This document shows positions 24,148 through 33,804 of a stretch of 64,000 bases of DNA, piece after piece. The DNA lies in assembly GCA_020832405.1 (NCBI GenBank), contig JAFIET010000011.1, positions 1 to 64,000 on the forward strand, written 5' to 3'. Source of the stretch: Balneolales bacterium (GTDB lineage Bacteria > Bacteroidota > Rhodothermia > Balneolales > Cyclonatronaceae). Both the position numbers and the translations under genes were made by a program. Position 1 is the stretch's first letter. Every line of letters starts with the position of its first letter. Below the pieces are notes generated by a model. That model saw nothing but the letters and a program-made list of their open reading frames with translations, did no database searches and had not been told where the DNA came from.

Positions 24148-27100
24148 CCTTCTCCTGCTCCGCCTGCTTTTATCAGCCCTGCTGCTGCCTCAATTTATGC
24201 CCCCTGCAGCTCAGGATGTAACCATCCACATTGATGCGCCGGCCGGTGTTGTGGAAGTGATCACGACAGACGGCGATCTTACGAATGACAATATAAAATC
24301 TATTCAGCAGGATGAAAACGGATTCCTTTGGCTGGCCACGGATAACGGAATTAACCGATATGACGGCTACACCTATAAACCATATGTGCTCGACTCAGGC
24401 AGCAACCGTGTGTTCAGCGAACCTGCCAAAGTCCTGTTTAAAGACAGTGCAAACATCATCTGGAGCACTACCGAAAGCGGCAACCTGTACTTTTATGATG
24501 AATGGGAAGATCGTTTTGTTTTTACAGACCTTGGGCCTGAAATCCGGCTGCGATTTGAAAAAGCACCTTTACTCGCTATCATCGGCAATCAGGCAAACGG
24601 TTGGGTTTTGGGGAATTCTGACGGCTTGCTGCGGCTGAGTCCGGATTATGAACTCACGGAAATTGCCGTTTCAGGCACCGGTCACATCACCTCAATCCAT
24701 AGCGACCATGCGAACCAAAGACTTTACCTGAGCGGTTTTCGCAGCGGCATCTTCCGTTATGAGATTGAAAGCGGGGAGCTGAGTGCGATGCCGGAATTGA
24801 ATGAAGCACTGAATCTGTATGCCACAAATTTTATCGGCAAAACCCATGACGGGCAGTTTTATGTAATTGAGCATCATATTATCTATCATTTTTCTGATGA
24901 AGGACTTTTGCTTCAAGAGTACGAAACCTATCCTTTTCAGATTTATCGCGCCCAGGTGGATCCCAACGGCGACCTGTGGTTCATGCAGGGGTTTGATATT
25001 CAGAAATATGATCGTAGTACTCAAATTGCAACAAATCTCTTCCGCGTACGCGGCGCCATTTCACTTTTCACCGATCAGAAGAACACCCTCTGGATAGGAA
25101 CAAGTACAGGCATGATCACGGGTAAAGGCTTAATGAAGTACCGCTTCATTTCCGGGAAAATGGGATTCAAAAAGGAACCCTTCCTCGAAACAGCAATGCC
25201 GGGTTTCAGGGGAAAAGTAATGGAAGACTACCCTGTATTTCTCACCGGGGCTCATCACACAACAACTGTTTTAGTTGACCCTGATGATGATGAACTTTTT
25301 TGGATACTCACCAGCGAACTTGGGTTGTTCACCTACCATATTACCACTCTTGAACTAACCCGGTTTCCGGTCGAATATCCGCCGGTGAGTGCCGATACGA
25401 AATCGATTAACCATGCTTTCTACCGCGATGAAAGCGGCACGTTTTATATCATCACCAATAACGGACTTGTAATTTTCAGAGAAACGGAAGGCATCCTTCA
25501 GCTGATACCGAGGGAAGAAATTTTCGGTATGCAGCAGGGCGTCCATGTAAATATGATTTTGAAAGCAGGTGATACAATATGGCTTGCGAGCGCAGAAACA
25601 GCAGTAGTTTCCTACAATCTTGTTACCGGCCAAAGCAAAACGTATTTGTTTGATACCGTCGGCCGGTTCAGTTTTGAACTCAACCACGCGGTTGCGCTCA
25701 CCTGCATGGACGCAAATCCCTGTCTTGAAATTTGGGCCATTTCCTCCCGCTCCGGTCTCTATAAAATTGATACGCTTAGCGAAACAATTGAATTTGTTTC
25801 AAACCCAACTATAAATCAGTCAGCTATGTTTGGAGGTCTTTCTTCAGATGCAGATCAAAACCTCTGGATTGGCACGAATCTCGGCATCATCAGATACCAC
25901 CCTCAAACCGATTCAGCTGTCCGCTACACGGAAAGAGATGGCATACCCGGCCAAAACTTCTTTCGGAATGACGTGCTCAGATACCCGGATGGCACCCTGC
26001 TTTTTTGCGGAAACGTAGGCTGTAATAAATTTCATCCTGAAATTCTCCAGCCAGCTGAAGCTTCCATCCCCGTAGCTTTTACAGACGTAATTATCAAAGA
26101 TCAGTCCGTTATGCCCTACAGCTCCGGCTGGTTTGTGAAAGACGGGGAAAACCGGCCCGGGCTTCAGGTTCACTGGCGGGATCAGGTGCTTCGCTTCAAA
26201 TTCGCTGCACTGCATTTCAGCGAATCCAGTCAAAACCGATACAAATACCGGCTCACGCCCTACATCAATGAGTGGATCGAAATCGGAAATTCAACCGAAC
26301 TTACTTTCACGAATCTTAATCCCGGCCGCTACCTGCTCGAAGTGAAAGGCGGCGACCGCTACGGCAACTGGAGCACGGAAGCAGCAAGCATGCCGCTCAG
26401 TATCATCCCGCCCTTTTGGATGAGGACCTCCTTCCGCATTTCAATAGGCCTGTTTTTCACCATCTTTGTAATCGGCATCAGCTGGAATGCGGCGCACCGC
26501 CGCTATAAGAATCAGCTGCAGCAGCTGGAATACAAACTGGCCGTTGACCGGGAGCGGCTGCGCATCTCCAGGGATATGCATGATAACATCGGCTCGCGGC
26601 TTACGCAGGTTAAGATGATGAGCGAGCATCTTGCCACCGAATCAGAAACCGAAACCGGTAAAGAGATCCGGTTGCAGGAGCTCTCCGATGAGACCGCCGA
26701 AATTATGCTAACCATGAGTGAAATCGTTTGGTCGCTGAATCCCAAAAATGATTTCCTTGAAAACCTCGCAGGGTTTATTGTTAACTATGCAGATTCCTTC
26801 TGCCGAAAATGCGGTATCAGCTGCCGCATACAGGTTCCGCCTGAGCTCCCTGATCTTATGGTGCCCTCTGCTACCCGGCATCATCTGCTGAATGTACTCA
26901 AAGAAGCCCTCAATAATGCCATCCGTCACTCCGGCTGCACGCAGATTTCGCTAAGCCTCTCCTACACTCCCCCTTCGGTTCTGGAAGTCCTGGTTCGGGA
27001 TAACGGCAGCGGTTTTTGCCCGGACAGCACGCCCAACAAGTTCGGAAACGGGCTAACAAGCATGCGCGAGCGCATGAAGGAGTGCGGCGGCAGACTTGAG

Positions 27101-27160
27101 CTTGAGTCTGCTGAAGGAACCGGAACAGAAATCCGGCTCAAATGCCCGATAAATGCATAA
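24140..27160 (+). CDS. Beta-propeller sensor histidine kinase (HisKA_3)
   Basis: A membrane sensor kinase of 1006 residues. A signal or anchor region (1-20) leads into two seven-bladed propellers built from Reg_prop repeats (for example DENGFLWLATDNGINRYDG), then a Y_Y_Y domain (about 660-755), one transmembrane helix (about 768-788), and a cytoplasmic HisKA_3 region with the H-box RDMHDNIGSRL (His814). HATPase_c has the N-box EALNNAIRHS and G-boxes DNGSGF and GNGLTSMRERM. This is the SusR-like periplasmic-sensor architecture but without a fused receiver or regulator. The start is TTG, supported by AGGAG at 24129-24133, 6 nt before it. Its partner is probably the upstream LuxR-type regulator. 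Confidence 0.9.
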   Translation: MINLLLLRLLLSALLLPQFMPPAAQDVTIHIDAPAGVVEVITTDGDLTNDNIKSIQQDENGFLWLATDNGINRYDGYTYKPYVLDSGSNRVFSEPAKVLFKDSANIIWSTTESGNLYFYDEWEDRFVFTDLGPEIRLRFEKAPLLAIIGNQANGWVLGNSDGLLRLSPDYELTEIAVSGTGHITSIHSDHANQRLYLSGFRSGIFRYEIESGELSAMPELNEALNLYATNFIGKTHDGQFYVIEHHIIYHFSDEGLLLQEYETYPFQIYRAQVDPNGDLWFMQGFDIQKYDRSTQIATNLFRVRGAISLFTDQKNTLWIGTSTGMITGKGLMKYRFISGKMGFKKEPFLETAMPGFRGKVMEDYPVFLTGAHHTTTVLVDPDDDELFWILTSELGLFTYHITTLELTRFPVEYPPVSADTKSINHAFYRDESGTFYIITNNGLVIFRETEGILQLIPREEIFGMQQGVHVNMILKAGDTIWLASAETAVVSYNLVTGQSKTYLFDTVGRFSFELNHAVALTCMDANPCLEIWAISSRSGLYKIDTLSETIEFVSNPTINQSAMFGGLSSDADQNLWIGTNLGIIRYHPQTDSAVRYTERDGIPGQNFFRNDVLRYPDGTLLFCGNVGCNKFHPEILQPAEASIPVAFTDVIIKDQSVMPYSSGWFVKDGENRPGLQVHWRDQVLRFKFAALHFSESSQNRYKYRLTPYINEWIEIGNSTELTFTNLNPGRYLLEVKGGDRYGNWSTEAASMPLSIIPPFWMRTSFRISIGLFFTIFVIGISWNAAHRRYKNQLQQLEYKLAVDRERLRISRDMHDNIGSRLTQVKMMSEHLATESETETGKEIRLQELSDETAEIMLTMSEIVWSLNPKNDFLENLAGFIVNYADSFCRKCGISCRIQVPPELPDLMVPSATRHHLLNVLKEALNNAIRHSGCTQISLSLSYTPPSVLEVLVRDNGSGFCPDSTPNKFGNGLTSMRERMKECGGRLELESAEGTGTEIRLKCPINA

Positions 27161-27161
27161 T

Positions 27162-28145
27162 TTATGGTTCTGAAACCGGCCCGGCAGCTTCCTTTGCGCG
27201 CTTCTTCTCCCGCCACGAAAGCCAAAGGTAAATTCCCAGATTGGTGCCTTTCTTGAGGGCACTGTACACCAGCAGCATGCCAGCCATTGAGGCTGTTGCC
27301 ACTTCAAAGGTTTTGGAGAGCTCGATGCCAACCATCAGAAACACGAGGTCACGGCTGGGAAGCAGGGGGATGCGGTTGAGCACGATCATCACCGTTACAA
27401 AAAGCAGCCAGGTCTGAAACGCAACTTCCGGGATCACCACGGCCCAGAGCATTATCATCATGCCGTTATGCAGAATGAAACGGCTGAAATAAATGGAGAA
27501 AACCTTCGCGGCTTTTTTTGCCGGCAGCGCGAACAGATAGCGCCGGAAGCTGAAAAACAAACCCGTGAGCAGCACTGCTGCGAGACCGCCGGCCACCCAC
27601 TGCCACAGGGAAACCTCCCCGAAATAGCTGCTCAGGTCCACAATCCCAAAAACGCTGATGCCCCCCAGCAGCAGCAGGGCCGCTGAATTGTTGCTGAGGG
27701 CGGAAAGAATATTATTATCCCGCACATTTTTGATGGCCTCCCTATGGCCGATGCCGAGGTAGTTTTTGGCCCATAAACTCAGAAAAACTTCCCCGCTGTA
27801 GCCGGCAACTTCGTCATTAAAAACTTTTTTCTTGAGCAGCCGGCCAAAAAGGTGACGCCGCGGCACATCCCACACCTGCCGGTAAATGAAAACCTCCGCA
27901 AGCGGCAGGCTAAAAAAAGTGAGCACAAAAAGGATGTAGAACAGCGGGTGCACCGGCAGGTTATTCAGTATCTCAGTGATACCAATCGAATACAGCTGCC
28001 AGCCAACAAGTCCGAAAATCAGGAAGAGTACCAGCCGGCTAAAAACCGGTTTTGCCCGGTTCAGCGCCGGATTTTCGGCAATCTGCCGAAAAAAAGCTCC
28101 TGCCTTTGCAAGAGCCCCCGATGCCCGCTTTTCAAACGACATCAT
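27162..28145 (-). CDS. Polytopic membrane protein, possibly flippase-like
   Basis: A 327-residue protein with about seven to eight transmembrane segments, starting near residue 38. The layout (N-terminal basic region, a polar GYSGEVFLSLWAKNYLG stretch after the second helix pair, basic C-terminus) resembles the lysylphosphatidylglycerol synthase TM/AglD-like flippase group. I cannot confirm the family by reading. It overlaps the Stealth gene by 14 bp and is in the same operon, so a role in lipid-linked glycan export is plausible. It is convergent, 1 bp apart, with the histidine kinase gene. Confidence 0.6.
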   Translation of the reverse strand: MMSFEKRASGALAKAGAFFRQIAENPALNRAKPVFSRLVLFLIFGLVGWQLYSIGITEILNNLPVHPLFYILFVLTFFSLPLAEVFIYRQVWDVPRRHLFGRLLKKKVFNDEVAGYSGEVFLSLWAKNYLGIGHREAIKNVRDNNILSALSNNSAALLLLGGISVFGIVDLSSYFGEVSLWQWVAGGLAAVLLTGLFFSFRRYLFALPAKKAAKVFSIYFSRFILHNGMMIMLWAVVIPEVAFQTWLLFVTVMIVLNRIPLLPSRDLVFLMVGIELSKTFEVATASMAGMLLVYSALKKGTNLGIYLWLSWREKKRAKEAAGPVSEP

Positions 28146-29208
28146 GCGCTCTTAATATGTACGACTGCTGTGCGGATGCACCCGTGAGCTGATTCAGCAC
28201 AATTTCGAGCTCGGCACGGTTTGCCGGGCTCAGCTTTTCCATGGCCTGAATGCAGGCAAAACGGACTTCACCCTGAACAATCCGGCTGAGTTTTTTGGTG
28301 AAGGTAAGCGAGATATCCGTTTCACCGTTAATCATCAGGTGATCGTCTTCATCCGCAAAGCGGACGTTACCCGCTGAAATTTCGAGATGATTGGCAAGAA
28401 ATATGGCCGAAAACTGCTTCATATTTCTGAATCGCCACGAAATATTGCGCTCCAGCTCCTCCGGGTAAGCTTCGAACCAGCTTGCAAGTGTTTGCCGGTT
28501 GACCGGGTGCGGCACGTGCGGTGCGCGGTAATACTGCTTAAGGAATGCAGCCTTCCGTGCAGACTTAATCTGAAGCAGCAAATGCATCGACCGGGTGATG
28601 CCAAACAGTTTACGCGCAGCTTTACTTACAAAATTGTTGAACTTAATCCGCAAGCGGCTGTAACGCACTTGCTTTTCCCAGCTCCCCCTTAAAACTACTG
28701 CTGAATCCACAAAAAAATCCTGCGGTTTTACAGCCCTCACGATCAGAAAATCATCATTAAAATAAACAAACTGCGGTGCCAGCCCCGGTATTCGCCAAAG
28801 CATGCTTTCGATGGTTCGGGTATTGAAGGTTGGCAGATACTGTTCAAATCCGACAAAAATATCTTTATGATCAACCAGCTGCACCCCATGTAGCTGAAGC
28901 CATTCATCAGTTGCGAAAGCAGGCCGCTGATTATCTGTAACCAAAAAGATGGTACGCATCCAGGGGGCAAATTTGCGGATTGATTTAATGCAGTAAAACA
29001 GTTCTCCGTTTTCTACAAAGCGCGTTTTATCCCCTCCGGTCAGTAATCGGTTGGGGGCGTGTATTTCTGATTGCGCATAGCTGTTGCGCTTTTCAAGGTG
29101 CGCCGGGTCGTTTCCGTCAACCCACATTATCACCGCATCAATACTCTCAGGGTCTTCAGCTTCCGGGTTCAGGGTTTCGGGCTTTGTTTCAATCTCAGAC
29201 TGCTGCAT
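28132..29208 (-). CDS. Stealth-family sugar-phosphate transferase
   Basis: A 358-residue protein with the conserved Stealth regions: CR1 IDAVIMWVDGNDP (about 23-35), CR2 RFVENGELFYCIKSIRKFAPW (about 63-83) followed by LVTDNQRP, FVYFNDDFLIVR, and CR3 PHVPHPVNRQTL. Stealth enzymes transfer hexose-1-phosphate units onto glycans and make capsular or surface phosphoglycans, and eukaryotic GlcNAc-1-phosphotransferase shares the fold. It is the first gene of a two-gene operon with the polytopic membrane protein. The 180 bp between it and alr show no clear signal. Confidence 0.92.
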   Translation of the reverse strand: MQQSEIETKPETLNPEAEDPESIDAVIMWVDGNDPAHLEKRNSYAQSEIHAPNRLLTGGDKTRFVENGELFYCIKSIRKFAPWMRTIFLVTDNQRPAFATDEWLQLHGVQLVDHKDIFVGFEQYLPTFNTRTIESMLWRIPGLAPQFVYFNDDFLIVRAVKPQDFFVDSAVVLRGSWEKQVRYSRLRIKFNNFVSKAARKLFGITRSMHLLLQIKSARKAAFLKQYYRAPHVPHPVNRQTLASWFEAYPEELERNISWRFRNMKQFSAIFLANHLEISAGNVRFADEDDHLMINGETDISLTFTKKLSRIVQGEVRFACIQAMEKLSPANRAELEIVLNQLTGASAQQSYILRAHDVV

Positions 29209-29388
29209 TCAGCAATATCCTCAAATTACGCTTCTGTTTTCAGATTTTGTGATGTACCTGCTTCAGCGGGCATATAAATTGCTGCTTCAAAATAACCCCT
29301 GCATCTCACATTTTCACTTTAAATTTGGGATGCATTACCAACCATGAGTACAAAAGATCCGATACTGAAGGGGCTGAAATTGTTGAAT

Positions 29389-30486
29389 TTAAACCAGCCT
29401 TCGTTCAATTTTTGCATGAATGCCGCACAGAATTTCATAAGGGATGGTACCGGTCATAGCGGCCCATTCATCGGCCTGCATTGCGCCATCGCCCATTATG
29501 GTAACTTCCGTACCTGTTTCGATGTAATCCCGACAAAAGAGCATGGTGTAATCCATGGTGATGTTACCTGTTTGCGGGAGGGTTTTGTTACCGGCCCGCA
29601 TCACAATACGATTACTGAGTGCACGGGGAAGCCCGTCGGCATACCCGACCGGCAAAACGATAAGCCAGCCGTCTTCAGGGGCTGCCCAGCTTGCTTCATA
29701 ACTCACCGTACCCCCGGTATGTATGGCTTTTGTTGCACAGACACGGGTTTTCCACTGCATAACCGGCTTCAGCCCCGGCAGGGCATATGTTTCGGAGGGT
29801 GAAAACCCGTACATGCTGATGCCAAAACGGACCATATTATAACGCGCCTGCTTGTAGAACAGTAATCCGCCTGAATTCGACGCATGAATAAGCTTACCGC
29901 GTGCATGTTCATCCATATTTCGGATCAGTTCGTTCAAATCATCTATCTGCTGCAGCGTTTTAGCATGGCTTGGTGAATCTGCACAGGCAAAGTGCGTCAT
30001 AATACCCGAGGGATTCAGCTGCCTGCTCTCAACCTCCTGCCTTATTTCGGGCCAGTCTTCCGGGTAAAAACCAAGCCGGCCCATACCGGTATCAAATTCC
30101 AGATGAAATGACATGGAAGGACTGATCATTCGTAATTCTTCAAAGGAACCAACCGTTGCTACCAGGTTAAACGAGCGGTAATCAGCAAGGGTATCGCGGC
30201 GAACCGGCGCAAAAACGAGAATGGGCGTAATAATGCCGTCTTTACGGAGGTTTACGGCTTCTTCAACTGTTGCTACACCGAGGGCAGTTATTTTCCCCGC
30301 CAGTGCTCTCGCTACGCCTGAGGCCCCATGGCCGTAGGCATTGGCTTTTACAACTGCCATCGTTTTGATTCCCTGCCCTGCCATTTCGGAAAGCAGCCGG
30401 ACGTTATCCCGGAGAACAGATCCATTTACCTCCAGATAGGAAGTTGCTGCGTCTTTCGCGGTTATCTGCCTGGTTGAGTTAAGCAT
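29389..30486 (-). CDS. alr: Alanine racemase
   Basis: PLP-dependent enzyme that interconverts L- and D-alanine for peptidoglycan synthesis. At 365 residues it has normal length. The cofactor lysine is Lys47 in AVVKANAYGHG. Other family motifs include LEFDTGMGRLG, VRFGISMYGFSP, the VSYEASW segment that carries the second catalytic Tyr, and a C-terminal TGTIPYEILCGI. The gene seems to be single, with no Mur ligase fusion of the kind often seen in Bacteroidota. No ribosome site stands out before the ATG at 30486. Confidence 0.95.
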   Translation of the reverse strand: MLNSTRQITAKDAATSYLEVNGSVLRDNVRLLSEMAGQGIKTMAVVKANAYGHGASGVARALAGKITALGVATVEEAVNLRKDGIITPILVFAPVRRDTLADYRSFNLVATVGSFEELRMISPSMSFHLEFDTGMGRLGFYPEDWPEIRQEVESRQLNPSGIMTHFACADSPSHAKTLQQIDDLNELIRNMDEHARGKLIHASNSGGLLFYKQARYNMVRFGISMYGFSPSETYALPGLKPVMQWKTRVCATKAIHTGGTVSYEASWAAPEDGWLIVLPVGYADGLPRALSNRIVMRAGNKTLPQTGNITMDYTMLFCRDYIETGTEVTIMGDGAMQADEWAAMTGTIPYEILCGIHAKIERRLV

Positions 30487-30665
30487 GTTTTCGGTAGATT
30501 TCTCTGAATAAGGGGCTGCCGTTGCAGCTTGTTAATACCATTTTTAGGCAACTATTTTAACTTCAACATCTGATTCAGGTGGAGCACACCTTTTGTGCCG
30601 GCAATGCATTTACCTTCACAAAATCCAAAATAGCTTATTTTGAGCTTTGGCAGATATAAAAAAAT

Positions 30666-31814
30666 CTAAATCTTAAAAAGACGACTTTCTTTTTCGGGAA
30701 TCCAAAGATGTATTGCACCTTCGTTTTGCTGCATCCAGAACCTGAGTTCTTTGGCATCGCACATGCCGATAAACCTGCCGGCTTTATATACCGGTACCCA
30801 TTCAGCATTGAAACTCACCGTTGCTGCCCAGCTTTCCGGCTCATCAAGGGCAATGTAGTCACCGGTTTGAGCAGGCCTTATATTTTGGGGACCAACGGTA
30901 AAATCTGTGCTGCGCAGTAGCTCACCTTCCACCACTTGTCGCCCGCTCTCTACGTCCATGACGGGAAAGATACAGCGGCTAAGCAGCGTTTTTTGTGATG
31001 GGATCATTTGCTTAACCAGCTCTTCGGTTGTACACGTACCTGCAACAGGAATATGCTGAATGAGATCCCGCGCTGCCGGCATATAATTGAGTTCGTAGCG
31101 GCCGCTGTTCCAGGTGTACATCATGTAAAGAGCCAGAATCCCGCTAAAAATTACGTAATCTGATTTGAGCCAGGTGTAATCTATGAGTGCCATGAGCAAA
31201 AGAATGCCGGTAATCACACTGCCTGAGCGTTTGGTAAGCCATGAGGCACGAAGATAGTTGCCCGTAACTCCCCACAGAAAAGACCTCAGCAGGCGGCCGC
31301 CATCAAGCGGGAAAATCGGAAGCAGGTTAAACAACGCTATGAGCAGGTTTATTAAAGCCAAAAACCTGAAAAAGTACCAGGCCATGTAGGTCGGGTCGAG
31401 CACAACAGCATACATCACCCATGAAATAACGGCAAGCGCAAGAGACGCCAGCGGGCCGGCTAAGGCAATCCAGAACTCCTGCCGTGCAGCATGAGGCCGG
31501 TGCTGAAGCTCGGCCATGCCCCCGAACAGATAAAGATGAATCCGCTCGATGGGGATGTTCAGCCAGCGCGCTACCGTACTGTGCCCGAGCTCATGTATCA
31601 AAATTGAAATAGTGATGAACACCGCGGTAAGCCCGCCAAGTACCCAGTACTGAAGAGCTCCGGGCAGATACAACATTTCCGGGTAATATCGCGTGCTCAG
31701 CCCCCAAGCCAGCACAATGAGTACCAGCGGCAGCAACGGATCAACACTGAGCCGCCACCGGTTGATGATCACATGCCGGTATTTGAAACCGGAAAGAATG
31801 GGGGTTATTTTCAT
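30666..31814 (-). CDS. Site-2 protease family intramembrane metalloprotease (M50)
   Basis: A 382-residue polytopic protease of the SpoIVFB-like M50B group. The zinc site is HELGH (in ISILIHELGHSTVARW, about residue 75), with the third ligand in LLPIFPLDGGRLL (about 170). Five to six transmembrane segments fill residues 25-240. The roughly 140-residue C-terminal domain is where many relatives carry CBS domains; here it is divergent and does not read clearly as CBS. Substrates are unknown and no anti-sigma factor gene is near. It lies 25 bp downstream of the carotenoid-type oxidoreductase gene and is probably co-transcribed with it. Confidence 0.88.
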   Translation of the reverse strand: MKITPILSGFKYRHVIINRWRLSVDPLLPLVLIVLAWGLSTRYYPEMLYLPGALQYWVLGGLTAVFITISILIHELGHSTVARWLNIPIERIHLYLFGGMAELQHRPHAARQEFWIALAGPLASLALAVISWVMYAVVLDPTYMAWYFFRFLALINLLIALFNLLPIFPLDGGRLLRSFLWGVTGNYLRASWLTKRSGSVITGILLLMALIDYTWLKSDYVIFSGILALYMMYTWNSGRYELNYMPAARDLIQHIPVAGTCTTEELVKQMIPSQKTLLSRCIFPVMDVESGRQVVEGELLRSTDFTVGPQNIRPAQTGDYIALDEPESWAATVSFNAEWVPVYKAGRFIGMCDAKELRFWMQQNEGAIHLWIPEKESRLFKI

Positions 31815-31839
31815 TTTTTGACGTTAGCTTGCCTCGGGC

Positions 31840-33441
31840 CTAAAACCACTTTTTCTTTTTAAGTGCCTTAAGCACAACGTGCGCGGCATTGTGCCCGGCG
31901 GCAGCAAAAACGCCGCCGCCCGGATGGCAGGAAGCGCTCGAAAGGTACAGGTTCTGAACGGGCGTTTCGTACCGGCTGAGCTCCGGGGTAGGGCGAAACA
32001 TGAACATTTGGTCGAAGGTCATTTCCACATGCATCACGTTACCTTTCAGCAGGCCGTGCTTGCGCTCAATATCGAGCGGGGTTTGGATGTACCAATCGAT
32101 GAGCTTGCCCTTCATGTTGGGGGCGTAATCGACCACGACATCATAAATTTTCTGCGCTTCTTCAACCCTGATGCGATCCCACTCCAGGTCGTTTTGCAGC
32201 TCGTAGGGGTGCCACTGCGCCCACAGGAAAAGCGTGTGCGCGCCTTCCGGCGCCAGGGTGTTGTCGATGTTAGAAAAGGTCATGGCAACCACGGCCGGTT
32301 TTTCGGGGGGCAGACCTTTGTAATAGTTGCCGATGGCGCGTTTCATGTAGGCCATGTCCGGGCAGAGCATCTGCAGCCCGTTATGGATGTAAGGATCGTC
32401 GGGGCAGCTTGTGTACTTCGGCAGCTCTTTAACCGCACAGCGGATGACCATCCCGAAGCCGTTGCCCACGTTGATGTTTTCCACATTCCGGATGGTATCC
32501 GGGGGCAGATGCTCCGGGCCCACCATTTTGAGCATGGTGGTCTGCACATGGGCATTGGAAATCACTACGCGGCTTTGAAATTCCTCGCCTCCCCTAATGC
32601 GGACCCCGTGTGCCCGCTTGCCTGAAATCAGGATTTTCTCGACAGGTGAATCAGAGCGGATTTCGCCCCCGTGTGCTTTCAGCATCTGCGCCATGGCCTG
32701 TGTGAGCATACCGCTGCCGCCGCGCGGCCGCTTCCCGCCGCTTTCGTGCAGCATCGCCTGCCAGCCCACAAACGGGCCCGTGGCACTTTGATCCGGCGGC
32801 GGACCCGATTGGGCGGCCATCCAGATGAGGGCGGTTTTTACGCTTTCATTCTCGAAATAGCGGTTTACGACCTGCTCGTAGCTGGCAAAAATCTGCTGAA
32901 GGCCGGTTACCTGCTCACCCTTGGCAAACATGCTGCCATCGCGGATTTGCCCGCGGGCCATCTCGCTGAAAATATTTTTGGTGGTGGGCGGCACCAGAAA
33001 GGTTTTGAGTACGCCCCGGTTGATACGCTTCCAGAAATCAATAAACTCACGGTAAGCGGCGGCGTCTTTCTCAGATACCTGCGCGATGGATGCCATCGTC
33101 TTTTCCACGCTGCGGTGGAAGTGAATCACCTTCTGCTCGCCGGGTACCGGAAACGACATGAAAGGATCCATCTCAATGTATTCAAGACCGTACTTTTCCA
33201 GCTCGAGATCCTGAATTACGGGCGTCTGATGGATCATAAAATGCGCTGACGAACCCACATCCATCCGAAACCCTTCCGGGTAGGTCTCGCTTTTAAACAT
33301 GGTTTCCGTGCAAACGGCCCCGCCAATGGTATCGCGCCGTTCAAGCACGAGAACCGAAAAACCGGCTTTCGCCAGATAACACGCAGTAGTTAAACCGTTG
33401 TGGCCGGAGCCGATAACAATTGCATCGTAGGTCTTGCTCAT
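31840..33441 (-). CDS. FAD-dependent phytoene desaturase/CrtO-like oxidoreductase
   Basis: A 533-residue flavoprotein of the phytoene dehydrogenase superfamily. The N-terminal dinucleotide fold reads VIGSGHNGLTTACYLAKAG with LERRDTIGG, and the C-terminal signature reads SCHPGGGVFAAAGHNAA. The length and the GHNGL variant are closest to the CrtO-type carotene ketolase/PYROXD2 group rather than to CrtI. A carotenoid-modifying role is plausible, but no crtB, crtY or other pigment gene is near, so the substrate is open. It is divergent from sppA. Confidence 0.85.
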   Translation of the reverse strand: MSKTYDAIVIGSGHNGLTTACYLAKAGFSVLVLERRDTIGGAVCTETMFKSETYPEGFRMDVGSSAHFMIHQTPVIQDLELEKYGLEYIEMDPFMSFPVPGEQKVIHFHRSVEKTMASIAQVSEKDAAAYREFIDFWKRINRGVLKTFLVPPTTKNIFSEMARGQIRDGSMFAKGEQVTGLQQIFASYEQVVNRYFENESVKTALIWMAAQSGPPPDQSATGPFVGWQAMLHESGGKRPRGGSGMLTQAMAQMLKAHGGEIRSDSPVEKILISGKRAHGVRIRGGEEFQSRVVISNAHVQTTMLKMVGPEHLPPDTIRNVENINVGNGFGMVIRCAVKELPKYTSCPDDPYIHNGLQMLCPDMAYMKRAIGNYYKGLPPEKPAVVAMTFSNIDNTLAPEGAHTLFLWAQWHPYELQNDLEWDRIRVEEAQKIYDVVVDYAPNMKGKLIDWYIQTPLDIERKHGLLKGNVMHVEMTFDQMFMFRPTPELSRYETPVQNLYLSSASCHPGGGVFAAAGHNAAHVVLKALKKKKWF

Positions 33442-33804
33442 AAAAAAAATACGGGATGTGCTGAAATGTGAGTGTAATCAGAATGCTGTGCCGGAGCAGA
33501 TTTGTTGGGCAAAATAAGCCTGAGCCTTTACTTCCGGTGCTGATGAAAGCAGCTGAACCATCCGGCAAAAGTGAATGAACAGCCTGAAGAAGGGCTTCAT
33601 TCATACAGCCCGGAAAGATAACAAACCTGCTCCCCAATAAAGCATCTTTTCTGAAAGCGTCGGCTGCCGGGGCGAATTAAGGCAGGCTATCTTTGTGATG
33701 CTTCTGCGCAACAAAGCAGGCTTATCACGTATGACAGTTTGGCGATTTTATCCCTAAATTGTCAGCAAATTTTATCCTTTCATTTTAACGCATCCCTCCA
33801 ACCT
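33442..33804. promoter_or_regulatory. Divergent intergenic region between the CrtO-like gene and sppA
   Basis: 362 bp without a convincing gene. It must hold the divergent promoters of the CrtO-like gene and sppA. The only structure I see is an imperfect hairpin with perfect 8-nt outer arms TGAATGAA (33572-33579) and TTCATTCA (33596-33603). No consensus promoter stands out. A weak reading frame that runs in from the CrtO-like gene on the minus strand is not supported. Confidence 0.4.

Noticed and set aside
33341-33637. A 98-residue frame on the minus strand overlapping the CrtO-like gene start
   Set aside because: It lies partly inside the oxidoreductase in another frame and shows no domain; the remainder is leader sequence.
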